The notes below the pieces were generated by a model, which saw only the letters and a program-made list of their open reading frames with translations, was not told the origin of the DNA and did not search any database. DNA of 64,000 nucleotides from Hexactinellida sp. DTS-2022 (taxonomy: Eukaryota > Porifera > Hexactinellida), in assembly GCA_028753945.1 (NCBI GenBank), contig JAPNXP010000008.1, positions 2,666,001 through 2,730,000 on the forward strand. Direction: 5' to 3'. Position 1 is the stretch's first letter; each line of letters starts with the position of its first letter. This document shows positions 11,384 to 22,550 of the stretch, in pieces. The translations under genes and the position numbers were made by a program.

Positions 11384-12316
11384 TCAAAACACTGGATATA
11401 AGTTTCGGATCCCTTTAATGATGTTGTTAAAGATGTTATCCTTGTTTCTCCTCCTCCAACAACCCTCAGCCAGATGTGTTTCCAACAGTTCATCAGGATT
11501 AGTAGTTGATCCTCTTCTCATTCTTTTCTTAACAATGTTCCAGCTACCTTCAATTCCTTGAGTGTGCACACCAGTAGTTGGATTCACGAAGTTCTCACTA
11601 TGGTTCACAGTGTGATGCGTGTACTGGGGTGTATGAGCCAAGATATTGTATGCAGCCCACTCATCTGAGTAGACTACGGAGCCAGGTAGGACGTAATGCT
11701 GGATAAGGGGTAGCAGACTTGCAGCAGATCTATCTGGTACACATAACATAACCATTCGGCCTGAATCTCTCTCGACTATTCCAAAAACCCAAGTCCCCAC
11801 TACTAATCTTCCGCGGTTGTATTTACGTTTGCCGAACTTGGATTCATCAATCTCCACGATAATCCCGGGACCACCTAAGGGTTCAGCATCTTGTATGATC
11901 TCTTCAACACAGATATCCCTCATAAAGTTCTTCCAATCAACAACAGTAGCTGGTGCCCACTGCAACTGCTTCTCCATAATAGCGTGTGACTGAATGTCCT
12001 CACACCAGAGATACATGAATTGGAGAAGCGAAGTAAGCGAGAGTTTGGAAGGATGAAAGAAGGAACCAAAACGGATTGAACAGGAACTCTTGCATGCGCG
12101 ACATTTCCACTTGTAACCATCCTGGGAGTTGGCGTAGGCACCCTCATACATTTCCTCCCCACATTTGCATTGCATTGCACGAGCTAAAAGGCCATAATCC
12201 CGTAACCAGTTAATTGTGTGTTGGTAGTTTGATGTTAGAGAATACAGGTGAGGGAGAAGAAAGTCAGTTGGGATGTCGGAAATTATAGTTGGGATTTGTA
12301 ATGGGATGTAATCCAT
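11384..12316 (-). CDS. Merlin/ISXO2-like DDE transposase, intact
   Basis: A complete 310-residue transposase read leftward from ATG at 12316. A zinc ribbon uses C50, C52, C72 and C75. The catalytic core shows D157 in EIDES, D218 in YSDEWAAY and E256 in TQGIEGSW, the DDE triad of the ISXO2/IS1016 (Merlin) family. It cuts and pastes DNA at the element's inverted ends, which here are the 248-bp TIRs beginning GGTGCAAC. No stop, frameshift or intron interrupts it, so it could be active. The only other copy in the window is the truncated one at 8900-9691, in opposite orientation. There is no sign that it has become a host gene: it sits well inside an element with a clean target duplication. Confidence 0.9.
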   Translation of the reverse strand: MDYIPLQIPTIISDIPTDFLLPHLYSLTSNYQHTINWLRDYGLLARAMQCKCGEEMYEGAYANSQDGYKWKCRACKSSCSIRFGSFFHPSKLSLTSLLQFMYLWCEDIQSHAIMEKQLQWAPATVVDWKNFMRDICVEEIIQDAEPLGGPGIIVEIDESKFGKRKYNRGRLVVGTWVFGIVERDSGRMVMLCVPDRSAASLLPLIQHYVLPGSVVYSDEWAAYNILAHTPQYTHHTVNHSENFVNPTTGVHTQGIEGSWNIVKKRMRRGSTTNPDELLETHLAEGCWRRRNKDNIFNNIIKGIRNLYPVF

Positions 12317-13750
12317 TTAAAGTTTAGAATAAAATTAATCTGTGTTTATATACTATTTTTTTCCTAACGTAGTAACAATATTTAATGTTTGGAATGCACT
12401 GTGGTTGCTAGAAGAAACAATATCTAGTTAGTAACGACAATTTTGCACATTACAATGCAAACACATTCTTTACGCACAGACTCGTATCTAAAGTCGATTA
12501 TCTAGACAATAATCTGTTTTAATAATTTTATTTATATTATTAAACTAAGACTGTGTTAATTAATAAGGCCAGGTAAAATGAATTAATTGTATATCAATCA
12601 GATTGTTTCATAAAATACCGATTGCGGGCGGGATTTTTATTTTATTTTGTATTTCAGTAATATGCAAATACACGGATCAGTATCCTATACTAAACAATAT
12701 TAATTTTAATTTAATTAGAATTCACATGACAATGCCAATTAATTAAACGTAATGCCCTCAATACATGACTTATTAAAAATTGATACAATAGGAGTACTTT
12801 ACACAAGTTTATAGCTAATATTTGTACAATTTGGTTCAGAAGATACTAAAAGAAATATCCGGACGGGGGTGAATTTTGGGACGGACGGGGATTATAAATT
12901 AGTTATTTTGTTAATATGGCCTAAAATAATATTTTAATAGAAATAGTCTCTACGCGATTTTAAAAGATTACACTGAGCAGGCGGTTTCAGAAAAGTATTA
13001 TTGCTCATTTAAGTAATTGATCTTAGTATAATTTTGTGATTATTATTAGAATTAAGGAGACGTTGTCAATTAACTGTAACAGATTATTCTACTCCTGGAA
13101 ATAATTGTTGCATAATTTATCATATGTATGGAGTGTAGCTTTACCAAATTATACAGTTACATGAAAGATATTAGCTGTGGAGCGGATTAAATAGTGTAAT
13201 AAATAATTATAGAATATGATACCACTCAAATAATTATGTTCAATTTATACTCTGGTAGAATTTGGACTTGGATACTAGGACAATAAAAGTATTATAAGTG
13301 GCAGCGACGCCTGTTATAAACATTACCTTATCTATCGTCTCGTCCTTGTATTATAATTTCAAGCTATTTAGAGAATAACAAATTCCTTAAAGAATCTTAA
13401 ATTATAGGATAAACCATCTAGATTTGATGACCGATTGAAGCAAGTGCAGGAGCAGTTGCTTCACTATTTGTAGATACAGTAGTGTCCGCCTAATATTAAT
13501 GTCTATAAAAAGGAATGTTTCATTATTATCACCATATTTTTTATATAATTATTACTTCTAAACGGTCATTTATTGTTATAATATAAGGTATATATGTGGA
13601 AAATAGCAAGTTTGCAGAAGTCAAGGAGTAAAATTGTAGCAAAATAGAATTGATAAATTTGTGATTGCGTAATGACAGTGTAATTGGAATTCAACATGAA
13701 ACCTCAAAATCGTCACTAGTAAATGAATAAAGATGTATAGTCATTAGGAA
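12317..13750. other. Non-coding right arm of Merlin element
   Basis: AT-rich sequence between the transposase start and the right TIR. No gene, recognised repeat or array was found. The promoter of the intact transposase must lie at its left end (12317 onward). Confidence 0.45.
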
Positions 13751-13998
13751 TAGCTTGTATGCATAAGAGTAACTACTGTAATAGCATTGTTTACAGTATA
13801 AAAGGCTTCTGTGATGTTATCAATTTTCTCCATAGGGTTTGGCTTATAACTGATTTTGGCCGTAACTTTGTCAATTATTGTCCGATTTTGGGTTTCTTTT
13901 GGTCTATCTTCATCATTTATCGAGTTCTAGACGTGTGCATACAGTGTTTTAGCCTAACTCCACGAAATCTTGGAGGTGTTTATTACTGAAGTTGCACC
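13751..13998 (-). repeat. Right 248-bp TIR of Merlin element
   Basis: Inverted copy of 7414-7661. It ends ATTACTGAAGTTGCACC, followed directly by the AAAGGCCC target duplication. Confidence 0.95.
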
Positions 13999-14006
13999 AA
14001 AGGCCC

Positions 14007-15040
14007 TAGCTACACAGGACTATATTATGGAAAGTGGTATGGCGCTCGCCGTCCCGTCGAACCGTATATGTCGCCCCTAATTATATATTACCTAGAATGT
14101 GAACGACTCTATTACAGTATACCAAACGACATGTGACCACTGGGTTAGCTAGAATTTTTCCACTGGGGGGGACAATACTTGACCTTGATTGATTATTAGC
14201 ACGAGTCATTAAAATTATTCGATATTTATGGTAAATCTCGAATAATTTTATCAAAACACGTTTTAAAGGGTCGGTATGTGTATAATTATACTCAGGTAGT
14301 TGATTGGAGTCGAAAGAGGGGTCACTCGATTGGGTAAGGACACAATTGGAGAATGGAATTTTTTACACATTCTTGGTACATTCCAGCGTTGCTATGGAAA
14401 AAACAAATATGGTCATGTGATATATCAAATTATCGGAAATGTTACTTGAAACCGAATTAAACAATAAAAAGACGATATAACTTAATTTGAACAAGTTTTT
14501 ATGGGAAACAAGTCCGGCGAACACTTTCGGACGTGTTAAGGTTAAATCAGGGCAGATTCAGCCTAAAAACACCTAATTTCGTTTTGAACTTGGGTGTTTG
14601 ATTTTCACATATATGATTGAAGACATAATAGCTAGATGCAAACTGAAAACGAAATCAAGAAATCTTCCATAATCTCGATTTTATGGGGCATGCAATTTTA
14701 TCCTAATACAAAAGTTTTCAAAATGGATTAGAAAATCAATATTTGCTAAAGCAATGTTCTGTGCGATATACTACATAGATCATCGTTATGGGAGAAAGGT
14801 GACTGGTTTAGAATTTTGATTCAACCCAAATAAAATACATTGTGACCTTTTGGATTACAAAAAATGTAGAAAAAGGTCATTTTCTTGTCGGATTTTTGAT
14901 AAATTCTTGAAGAAAAAAATTCCGAATCAAAATTCAAAAATGTAAACCGACTACCAACTCCGTACGCTTATAATCTTTAAATATTGATTCTGATAACAAG
15001 CATAGATGGCCACATTGCCAAAATTTCGCATATCAACGAC
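14007..15040. repeat. Single arm of a fold-back repeat
   Basis: At about 14250-14545 is one arm of the repeat that forms a large palindrome at 44930-46075. Shared segments include GGGTCGGTATGTGTATAAT, TCGATTGGGTAAGGACACAA and the GGCGAACAC...CGGACGTG end. More diverged relatives stand near 33650-33780 and 58915-59000. The rest of the stretch holds no recognisable gene. Confidence 0.55.
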
Positions 15041-16462
15041 CACCACTTTTGGAAATCCCCCTATGAGAGATTTGTATTAGCCAAATTATGAAACCCATAA
15101 AAATAATAAAATCCAAAATTGCTGCCTGTGCCGACGCATGTTCCTTTGGTGGCACTATATTTTGGTGGTGGTTTATTGATAGTGCCTCCAAAGAAACATG
15201 ATGTCGGCACAGGCTGCAATTTTGGATTTTTTTCGCCATGTCATCATCACTACGAAGGTGTTAAATTATTTCAGAGAGGTGTTTCGGAGGGCAACGACCC
15301 TTAGAGTTTAAAGTTGTGGAAGTTTCGTTTTAGCTCACTTCATTTCAGAGTTATTCATGTTTTCAGTCAATGTAATAGGTGATGAGTAAGCATTTTTTAT
15401 GTGCGTGTTGGGTCACCCAAAACCAACACCCAAAACCAACCGACCCATTTGAATTATATAATTCACAAAATTGTGAAAACACATTTTTTTACGATGTCAT
15501 CAACACCTCAAGGTGTCAAGATACATTTGTAGTGGTGCTACGTGGCATAAGGATCAATTGATAAATTGGAAGTTTGACTCTATCTTGTATAATCTCTGAG
15601 ATAAATGAAATTTAGATAATTAGTATAAATATTTAAATAATCTATTAATAATTTAACACCAATATTATGTACATCAAATATATTAAATTAAATTATTTGC
15701 AATAATTATTAATCTAAATTGAATTTCACTAACATATTTGAATTCAGCGCACTCGATAACCCCAATAATCTATTTGGAACCATCTCTATAAGTTAAACAC
15801 AGAGCGAATTAATTAGAATTAAATATGCCATGTATCCATTGTGCAAGAATATTATAAGCAGAAGTAAATATAATAACATAATCTGTCGTTGTCATGGAAT
15901 GTAGAATCTTAGTTTTCAATTGGAAAATAGAAGCCTACTCGGTTTCAAAGTTGAATCAATATAATTATCACAAGTTGAAACAATAGAATTAGATTTAACA
16001 CTTTCAATAGAACTGAAGTGTTAGTAAACAAAATAAATTTGCAACTCAATTGTGGAACAAACGAAGCGCAATTTGAAAATTCGTGCACTGTGAAAAGGTG
16101 TAGAATTTAATTCTCTATCGAATGCATATAAATTGAATATTCGGGTACTATTTATTGTTCCTGTTTCAATATTAAACAGGTGCAAAAATGTGTCCAAATA
16201 AATGTAATAAAAACCGTGACCCCAGGTGCACATCTGTAACCCATGAGACATCTATGCTGAAAATTTGGGCTCTTAATTAATAAAACTCTGTTCTGTGCAG
16301 TGGCTACGGAAGAATAATAATAATAATAAAATCCAAAATTGCAGCCTGTGCCGACGCATGTTCCTTTTGTAGCACTATATTTTGGTGGTGGTTTATTGAT
16401 AGTGCCTCCGAAGGAACATGCTGTCGGTACAGCTGCAATTTTGGATTTTTTTCGCCATGTCA
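15040..16462 (-). repeat. Dispersed repeat family X with two hairpins
   Basis: A degraded copy of a 1.2-1.5 kb family seen again at 18283, 25665 and 59637. Landmarks are two near-palindromic hairpins (15109-15231 and 16329-16451) in which AATCCAAAATTGCAGCC pairs with its inverse around a loop containing GTGCC and AAAATATAGTG. A terminal segment at 16212-16305 contains CCCCAGGTGCACATCTGTAA. The long inverted end and the lack of coding sequence suggest a non-autonomous DNA transposon. The superfamily is unknown. Confidence 0.6.
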
Positions 16463-17243
16463 TGAACGCCTCATAGTCATAGTGTTTAGACTCATTTAAC
16501 AAGTTGTTCATTTTAAATTATTTCTATCTTGAACCATCTTGAGTTTAATGCCATTCATTCATTATGTATATATAATAAATGATATAAATAGTTAATTATT
16601 TTAGCAATGTTTATATCCACTGTGAGTTGAGTTAATTAAGTAAACAAATTCCCAATTTAATTTAATTTGCTTTAATCCATTGAATTTTAATATATTGTTA
16701 AAAAATGGAAATCAGCATACAGTAGAACCTCGTTAGTACGAACACGGTTAATACAAATTTCCAGATAAAACGAATAAACAGTTCCACAAAATCTGGTCCC
16801 TACAATGGCTATTCAATTAGCATTACTTCGGTTAATACGAACTCCGGATAAAGCGAACACATTTCTAACGTCCGTTGGTGTTCGTATTAACGAGGTTCTA
16901 CTGTACTTGTTTACTTAGAATGACAAAAGGGATTAAGTTTATATTTCCATTATAAATGCGGTTTAGACCCCACGCTATCACTCTAATACAATTCGGACAC
17001 CAAACAAGCACACAAACGAATAGTCATAAACTAGAAATTCCATCTCAATAATCCATTGTTTATATATCAGTTATCGTTTTGAAATTGAAATCAGCATAAT
17101 TGTTTCCTTAGAATGACATATGAGTTTAGTTTATATTTCCATTATTAATGCATTATAAATCCCTCCTTACGCTCTAATACATTTCGGGCACCAAGCACAC
17201 ACATAGACAAATCTTTATACAAATAGATATTCCATCTCATTAA
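16463..17243 (-). repeat. Two remnants of Helitron-like family B
   Basis: Two adjacent copies of the family-B 5' region in reverse orientation, around 16950-17035 and 17140-17235. Each has TAATACAATTCGG or a variant followed by an AAGCACACA run. A pogo MITE (16720-16903) is inserted upstream of the first copy. No gene. Confidence 0.45.
16720..16903. mobile_element. pogo/Tigger-like MITE (184 bp)
   Basis: Ends CAGTAGAACCTCGTTAGTAC and the inverse of CAGTAGAACCTCGTTAATAC, bordered by TA on both sides. Related elements stand at 32385-32978 and 42371-42540. CAGT termini and TA targets are characteristic of pogo/Tigger elements. Confidence 0.9.
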
Positions 17244-17697
17244 CAAGGCCGCATTAAGGGGGGGGGGCTATGGGTGCTGCAGCACCAGGGCCCAGGGCCT
17301 GAGGAGCCCATTAGGGGCCCGCATAGCGTGCCTCTAGAGCAGTGGTTCTTAACCTTTTTTATGTCATTTCCCCTTTTGTCCTGTTCACTCTATCCGATTT
17401 CCCCCTTCTTTTGTAGTATAAGGAATAAAGTAGCCTTGAAATTACAAATTATTAGCTGTCTGGCGATAACTGCTTCTTGGCCACCAGTGGATCAATGTTA
17501 GGAGGCATTATTTTATTTTGGTTTTATTATTATTATTAATTTTGTTTAAATTGATTTCCCCCATATATTCCAGAAATTTCTCCCCAGGGGGAAATTTCCC
17601 CCTGGTTAAGAACTACTGCTCTAGAGAGTGTAAGACAAATAGGGGCCCTGAAATTTTGGACAGCACCAGGGCCCAGACGACTCTTAATGCGGCCCTG
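17244..17697. mobile_element. hAT MITE with 8-bp duplication CTCATTAA
   Basis: Ends CAAGGCCGCATTAAG and, inverted, CAGGGCCGCATTAAG. They are bordered by the perfect duplication CTCATTAA (17236-17243 and 17698-17705). The body is rich in GGGCCC-type runs. A second hAT MITE (17340-17618) sits inside it, so this one is older. Confidence 0.9.
17340..17618. mobile_element. hAT MITE nested, duplication CTCTAGAG
   Basis: Ends CAGTGGTTCTTAACC and, inverted, CAGTAGTTCTTAACC. They are bordered by the perfect 8-bp duplication CTCTAGAG (17332-17339 and 17619-17626). The CAGTGGTTCTTAACC terminus is a classic hAT end in animal genomes. It is inserted in the 17244-17697 MITE. Confidence 0.95.
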
Positions 17698-17705
17698 CTC
17701 ATTAA

Positions 17706-18282
17706 TCCATTGTTTGAATATCAGAAATCGTTCTGAAATTGAATAACTGTTGAGTGAAATTGAATTTTCATATACGAGAAAACTTTAATACTACTATGTA
17801 TTAGAAATCGATTTATATAGTAGCAGCTATTGAATCAAATTGAATTATTCATATAAATAGAATAAATGATTGTAACTATGATATCAGAAATTGATTTGTA
17901 TAGTAATAGCTATTGAATGTAAATTAATTATTCATATATACTATAATTCTTTATTGTAAATATAATATCAACAATAACTTGAATCGAAATAACACTGAAT
18001 CAATTGAATTATTCATAAATAGTAGTTCTTCATCGAAACCACGAAATAATTGCATAATTTAATATTAATGAATTTACGATTTTAGAAAGTTAAGGGTGAA
18101 TTGTGGCAACTTTAGCCTAATTATCAGGAAAATGAGGACGGATAAAAAATCGTGAAGAGCTATCAGTTGCAAATTACTTTTCTGATACTAATGATTCTAA
18201 AAAATTTCTTGTTATTGCATTTATTTTCTTATGGGACAAAAAAAGCTAAAGTCCCGTTAAAAATTTCCCAAGTCGAAATTGA
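17706..18282. repeat. AT-rich imperfect tandem repeat
   Basis: Between about 17715 and 18020 a loose unit of roughly 80-100 bp recurs, containing AGCTATTGAAT and TTGAATTATTCATAT. Beyond it, nothing is recognised. Confidence 0.4.
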
Positions 18283-18994
18283 TAAATCGTGACCCAGGTG
18301 CACATCTGTAACCCATGAGACACATATCCTGAAAATTTGGGCTCTTAGTTAATAATACTCTGTTCTGTGGAGAGGATACGGAAGGATAATAATAATAACC
18401 AAGGCAGTAAGATTAGAACTGGGCCACTATACTATAGTATAGTCGGCACAGTAATAATAACCAAGGCACTAAGATTAGAACTGGGCCACTACAGTGGCGG
18501 CGCCAGGGGGGGGCACGTGCCCCCCCACGGGAAAATGGTGCTAGAAACAAACTTCCAATTTATCAATTGACCCTTATGCCACTTAACACCTCTACAAATG
18601 GATTATGACACCTTGAGGTGATGATGACATCGTAAAAAAAATGTGTTTTTACAATTTTGTGAACTCTATATTTCGAATGGGTTGGTTGGTGTTGGGTGAA
18701 CTCCCAAAACCCGCATAAAAAATGCTTATATTTTACTGATACTTGAATATTTCTGTAATTGAAGTGAGCTATAACGAATCTTCCAACTCACTAAGGGACA
18801 TTCCACTCCTAAAGAGCTTTCTGAAATTGTTCAACACTTTCACAGAATCATGACATGTCGAAAAATTCCAAAATTGGAGCTGTGCAGACTGCATTTTACT
18901 TTGGAGGCACTATCAATTAACCAATCGGTAGCCACAAAAAGATAGTGCCTCCAAAGGAACATGCGTAGGCACAGCTGCAATTTTGGAATTTTTT
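18283..18994. repeat. Family X copy with palindromic tag
   Basis: Contains the terminal segment GGTGCACATCTGTAACCCAT (18298-18317), then a tag with the 18-bp palindrome ACTATACTATAGTATAGT (18427-18444). The GACACCTTGAGGTGATGATG segment and the AATTGCAGC hairpin (18861-18994) follow. At 18492-18535 is a fragment of a GC-rich MITE end (CAGTGGCGGCGCCAGG). Confidence 0.6.
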
Positions 18995-20418
18995 ACCTTA
19001 AGGTCTCCCAATTTTTTTAGTTTTCGGATTTAGAATCATCTTCGTGAATATTCGTTATCAATTTCCTCAAAAATACTGGAAAGATCTTGAATTTCTCTAC
19101 CTGAGTTTTGTTCGTTTAAGTTCATAGATTTAAAATTATCAGCTAACTCTTGAAAAGTATCACGGACTAGTTTGAAATTTTCTTCGTTGTACTTTGCCTT
19201 TTCGCCAAATGCTTCTAAATTTAGAATACATTAACAGGACTTTTCATCAGGAGTCATTATTGATACACAACATTCTTGAATAATTGAATTGGAATTATGG
19301 TCCATAACTTGGTGCTCAACTTCAATATTGGTAGCTATGAACCATTTAGGCGCTACAACACTAGTAGGAATGCATTCAATTTGTTTTTAACGATAAATCC
19401 ATAGCATATGCCTGTATGGAAGGCCATAAGAATTGGGAAATAAACAAGTGCACGTTGTTATAGTTGTATTTCGTAACTTCTCAACATTGAGACTAGCTTG
19501 CTCTATCCCTAAATCGTGTTTTAAAATTGTTGAACTTATTGAGGCTTCAATTTAACTATGCTGACATAATTCATTTTCACTGCTCATAACTGGTCGGTAA
19601 AGAGAATGATTAAGATTTGATTTGACGGTGTATACTTTTCCTAAGCTCTCTGCGATGAGATCAAAGTTATAGCACATAGATATCTATACTTCAATAAATG
19701 ATCTCGCATAAGGATGAAATTTTTGAAAAACTAGCTTTAATGGGATGAGTTGGTGCATTCTGTGAAGCCTGTTTAAGTGCAAGTCTGGTTGCATTTCATT
19801 CACCTTTTTCCGAAATAGTTAATTGATACTGATCAAGCTTTGCAATAAGTTCAGTTAAGCGAGTGTGTGCTGTCAAAAAACCCTTGATTGCAAAGTGAAA
19901 TAATTCGCCTCTTTACGTTGAAATTATTCCACGTGTCTGAAATTGCTACGTCAACCTCACAGCCCATTTATATCGTATTTCGTAAAGTGATTTATCCATG
20001 GAATTGGTTGATATTTTTTGTTGGAGTTGTCAACTATTTTAAATAATTAATTCCACACTTGGTCAAAGGAGTAAAAGGAATTAAAGTTTTGTCACTTGCA
20101 TATGAACCACCTTTTCTTAATAAAATCCTTAAAATGAGAACCCAACAAAGGCCTCATATGAGAGCAATTATATTGTAAGATATGCCAAGTACACAAATAA
20201 TGTATAGTAGATGGAAAATCTTCTTTATAGCTAATGTGCCGTGTCACCATCGGTAACTATCATACATGTTGCGATATGAAATCATCTCAAAAATTATTAA
20301 AAAATCCAAATAAACGATTCTCCAGTCTCGTCAAATATCAACGCACATGCTAAAATTATAGTCCTTCCATGCTTGTCCACAGTGTCCATATCAGAAAATC
20401 TCAGCCCATACCTGTTTG

Positions 20419-20617
20419 CAGGGGTTTATCCAGGAGCGCGCCATACACCTAGAGGCGTATAAATTGGGATATGTTTGCGTTTAGGAGCGCGAAAACTTCC
20501 GAAAGTCCCCATAGAGTAATACAAAACTAACCTTTTAGGCGTACAAAATTCATACTCTACTACTAGTGACCTTAGGACAGCTAGGAGTGTTCAATTTTAC
20601 GCCAGTATAATACCCTG
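20419..20617. mobile_element. hAT-like MITE, GGAGCG family
   Basis: Ends CAGGGGTTTATCCAGGAGCG and, inverted, CAGGGTATTATACTGGC, bordered by CCTGTTTG and CCCGTTTG (7 of 8 bases equal). It splits the first catalytic motif of the MULE relic at 19.0-23.2 kb. Without it the T-N-R-Y-G reading is continuous. Confidence 0.8.
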
Positions 20618-20909
20618 CCCGTTTGTAGCATGGCTCGTATCAAATAAAAGAGGATTTTAATCACCACCTTGTGCCCATGTTTGAGTAATATTCTCGAATA
20701 TCCAAAATGCCCGCATTAAGCACCCGCTAGTATTTGTAACTGTAGCACAGAACAGATTCTTACTCAAATTACGTTTGTACATATATTCAACAAAGTTGGT
20801 AGCGTCAAATCTTTTTCTTTCGAAGAAGGCTTGAAATATAATTCCAAGAAATTTCAATATCATGGTGAAAAGATTCACTATATAGCACACGGTTGATAAG
20901 TGCTGGATA

Positions 20910-21076
20910 CAGGGCCGGCGGAAGAGGGGCGGTTGGGGCGGCCTGGGCCGCCCCACTTTTTCTGTGATTATTTTGTACTCTGAAATTTCCCGGGCGTATT
21001 TTTTTACTCTGCAATCCTCACAATTATCATCATAATACAAGGCCGCCCCACCTCTCACGAGCTTCAGCCGGCTCTG
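20910..21076. mobile_element. hAT MITE (167 bp), CAGGGCCGGCGG end
   Basis: Ends CAGGGCCGGCGGAAG and, inverted, CAGAGCCGGCTGAAG. They are bordered by GCTGGATA and GCTGGACA (7 of 8). The duplicated target spans the junction between the older element at 21083 and its own target, so this insertion came later. Confidence 0.8.
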
Positions 21077-21298
21077 GCTGGACAGGGAATGAAATATTCA
21101 CGAACGGACTGAATAAACCCAATTCAGTTCCTTTCAAATTCACCCACGTTCAGTTCGTTCACGTTTACCTCCTAACTTCAACACCACCAGCGTTCGTTCA
21201 CTTCGTTCAACGGACTGACCGGCGTTCGTTCAGTTCGTTCAGTTCAGATGAGTTGGTGGTGGTATTAGGTATGACAAGCAGGTATGTGTAGTGATTTA

Positions 21299-22015
21299 CA
21301 CTAACCAGCCAAAAGTATTTGAACAATAAGGGATTTTAATGCATACACAATACTCGTCTGGTAACTTATTAACGGCTAACTAAACTACTCTGAAATGACT
21401 ATAAATATCTTATTATAGATATACATTACAAAATATTGTGATTGATTTCAATTTAGCAAATATCCACGAAGTGGCATAAGTATCTCTGCCACGTGTCACT
21501 TGTGGCATAAGTGGCACAAATGGAAATGTGGCTGTATCACAGTAGAAAATATTCGGATTTATTTGAAATTATGCACTTAAAGTAATTTAACCATGTGGAA
21601 TTCAAATCTGCTATCAGAATTAATATATTAATGTTGCATCTTAATCAGGGGCGGCGGAAGCGGTCAGACCGGTCAGGCCATGGCCTGACCACTTTTATTA
21701 AGTGGCCAAGCCAATAGCCTGACCACTCTTACGTCACTAGTTAGGCCGGTCAAGCCATGGTCTGAACACTTTATAACTGCTTCCGACGGCCCTGTTAATG
21801 ATCACAAATTAATCATTTAATTGGCTAATTATATATTTAATGAGTTTAACGCCTCCATAAAATGTAAATTCGAAAGTCTTGCTGTTTTAATATACTGTAC
21901 ATATCGTTTCATGAAAATAGCCATTTTGTAGCATCTACTAATGTTATTATGCTGGTATAACCTCAAATGTCTGAATACAAATCATTGCTGTTCAAATACT
22001 TTTGGCCGGTTAGTG
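21299..22015. mobile_element. Tc1/mariner-like MITE (717 bp)
   Basis: Ends CACTAACCAGCCAAAAGTAT and, inverted, CACTAACCGGCCAAAAGTAT, with TA on both sides. No transposase frame is inside. A smaller GC-rich MITE (21646-21794) is nested in it. Confidence 0.9.
21646..21794. mobile_element. Small GC-rich MITE nested in mariner MITE
   Basis: Ends CAGGGGCGGCGGAAGC and, inverted, CAGGGCCGTCGGAAGC. TTAAT stands on both sides (21641-21645 and 21795-21799). The inside has several GGCC(A)TGGCCTGACC inverted motifs. CAGGG ends suggest hAT, but the TTAA(T) repeat is also compatible with a piggyBac-like target. Confidence 0.7.
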
Positions 22016-22107
22016 TATTTATATTTTACTTTTCTAGTGATTTATTTATATTCTACGTATGGATTAATAATTCAGTATTTCTAATTTATCGATATTCAGT
22101 TTAGTTA

Positions 22108-22550
22108 TGTTGTATGACGGTTTACTTACCATGACAGTTTACTTACCTCTATTAATATAACCATATTTAACCATGGACACTTTCTATCCATGACGGTTTA
22201 CTTACCGTATTTGCTATGGCTTCACACTTTATACTTCCCCTTACACATCTACACTTATAAGGATTCACATTTCAATTATTATTGGAAAATGTCATATGGC
22301 CCAAAATATCTAAGCTAATATGGAAAGTATTAAATGCTATGTTGATGCATCGTCAAATTATCATAGTATATATAATTATAATTTGAGATGTGAATCCTTA
22401 TAAGTGTAGATGTGTAATAGGGAGTATAAAGTGTGAAGCCATAGCAAAGACGGTAGGTAAACCATCATGGATAGAAAGTATCCATGGTTAAATATGGTTA
22501 TATTAATAGAGGTAAGTAAACCATCATGGTAAGTAAACCGTCATACAACA
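22108..22550. mobile_element. Fold-back element with TGTT...AACA ends
   Basis: A 443-bp near-palindrome with arms of about 180 bp, starting TGTTGTATGACGGTTTACTT and ending in the inverse. It is inserted in the GTTCGTTCA element. The related copy near 38115-38130 shows the uninterrupted target TTTAGTTCTTTCAG. The 4-bp duplication is GTTC (right) and GTTA (left, one change). The motif GGTTTACTTACC repeats in both arms. See 26283-27038 and 54941-55961 for elements with similar ends. Confidence 0.85.

Larger units (their letters stand above)
7414..13998. mobile_element. Merlin-type (IS1016/ISXO2-like) transposon, 6.6 kb
   Basis: Both ends start GGTGCAACTTCAGTAAT and form 248-bp terminal inverted repeats (7414-7661 and 13751-13998) that look identical throughout. 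Immediately outside is a perfect 8-bp direct repeat, AAAGGCCC (7406-7413 and 13999-14006), the target duplication. Inside are two copies of the same DDE transposase facing each other tail to tail (8900-9691 forward, 11384-12316 reverse). Between them lies a Helitron-like repeat carrying three further MITEs. An 8-9 bp duplication and an ISXO2/IS1016-like transposase are the known hallmarks of the Merlin superfamily. Identical TIRs and one uninterrupted transposase suggest recent movement. Confidence 0.9.
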
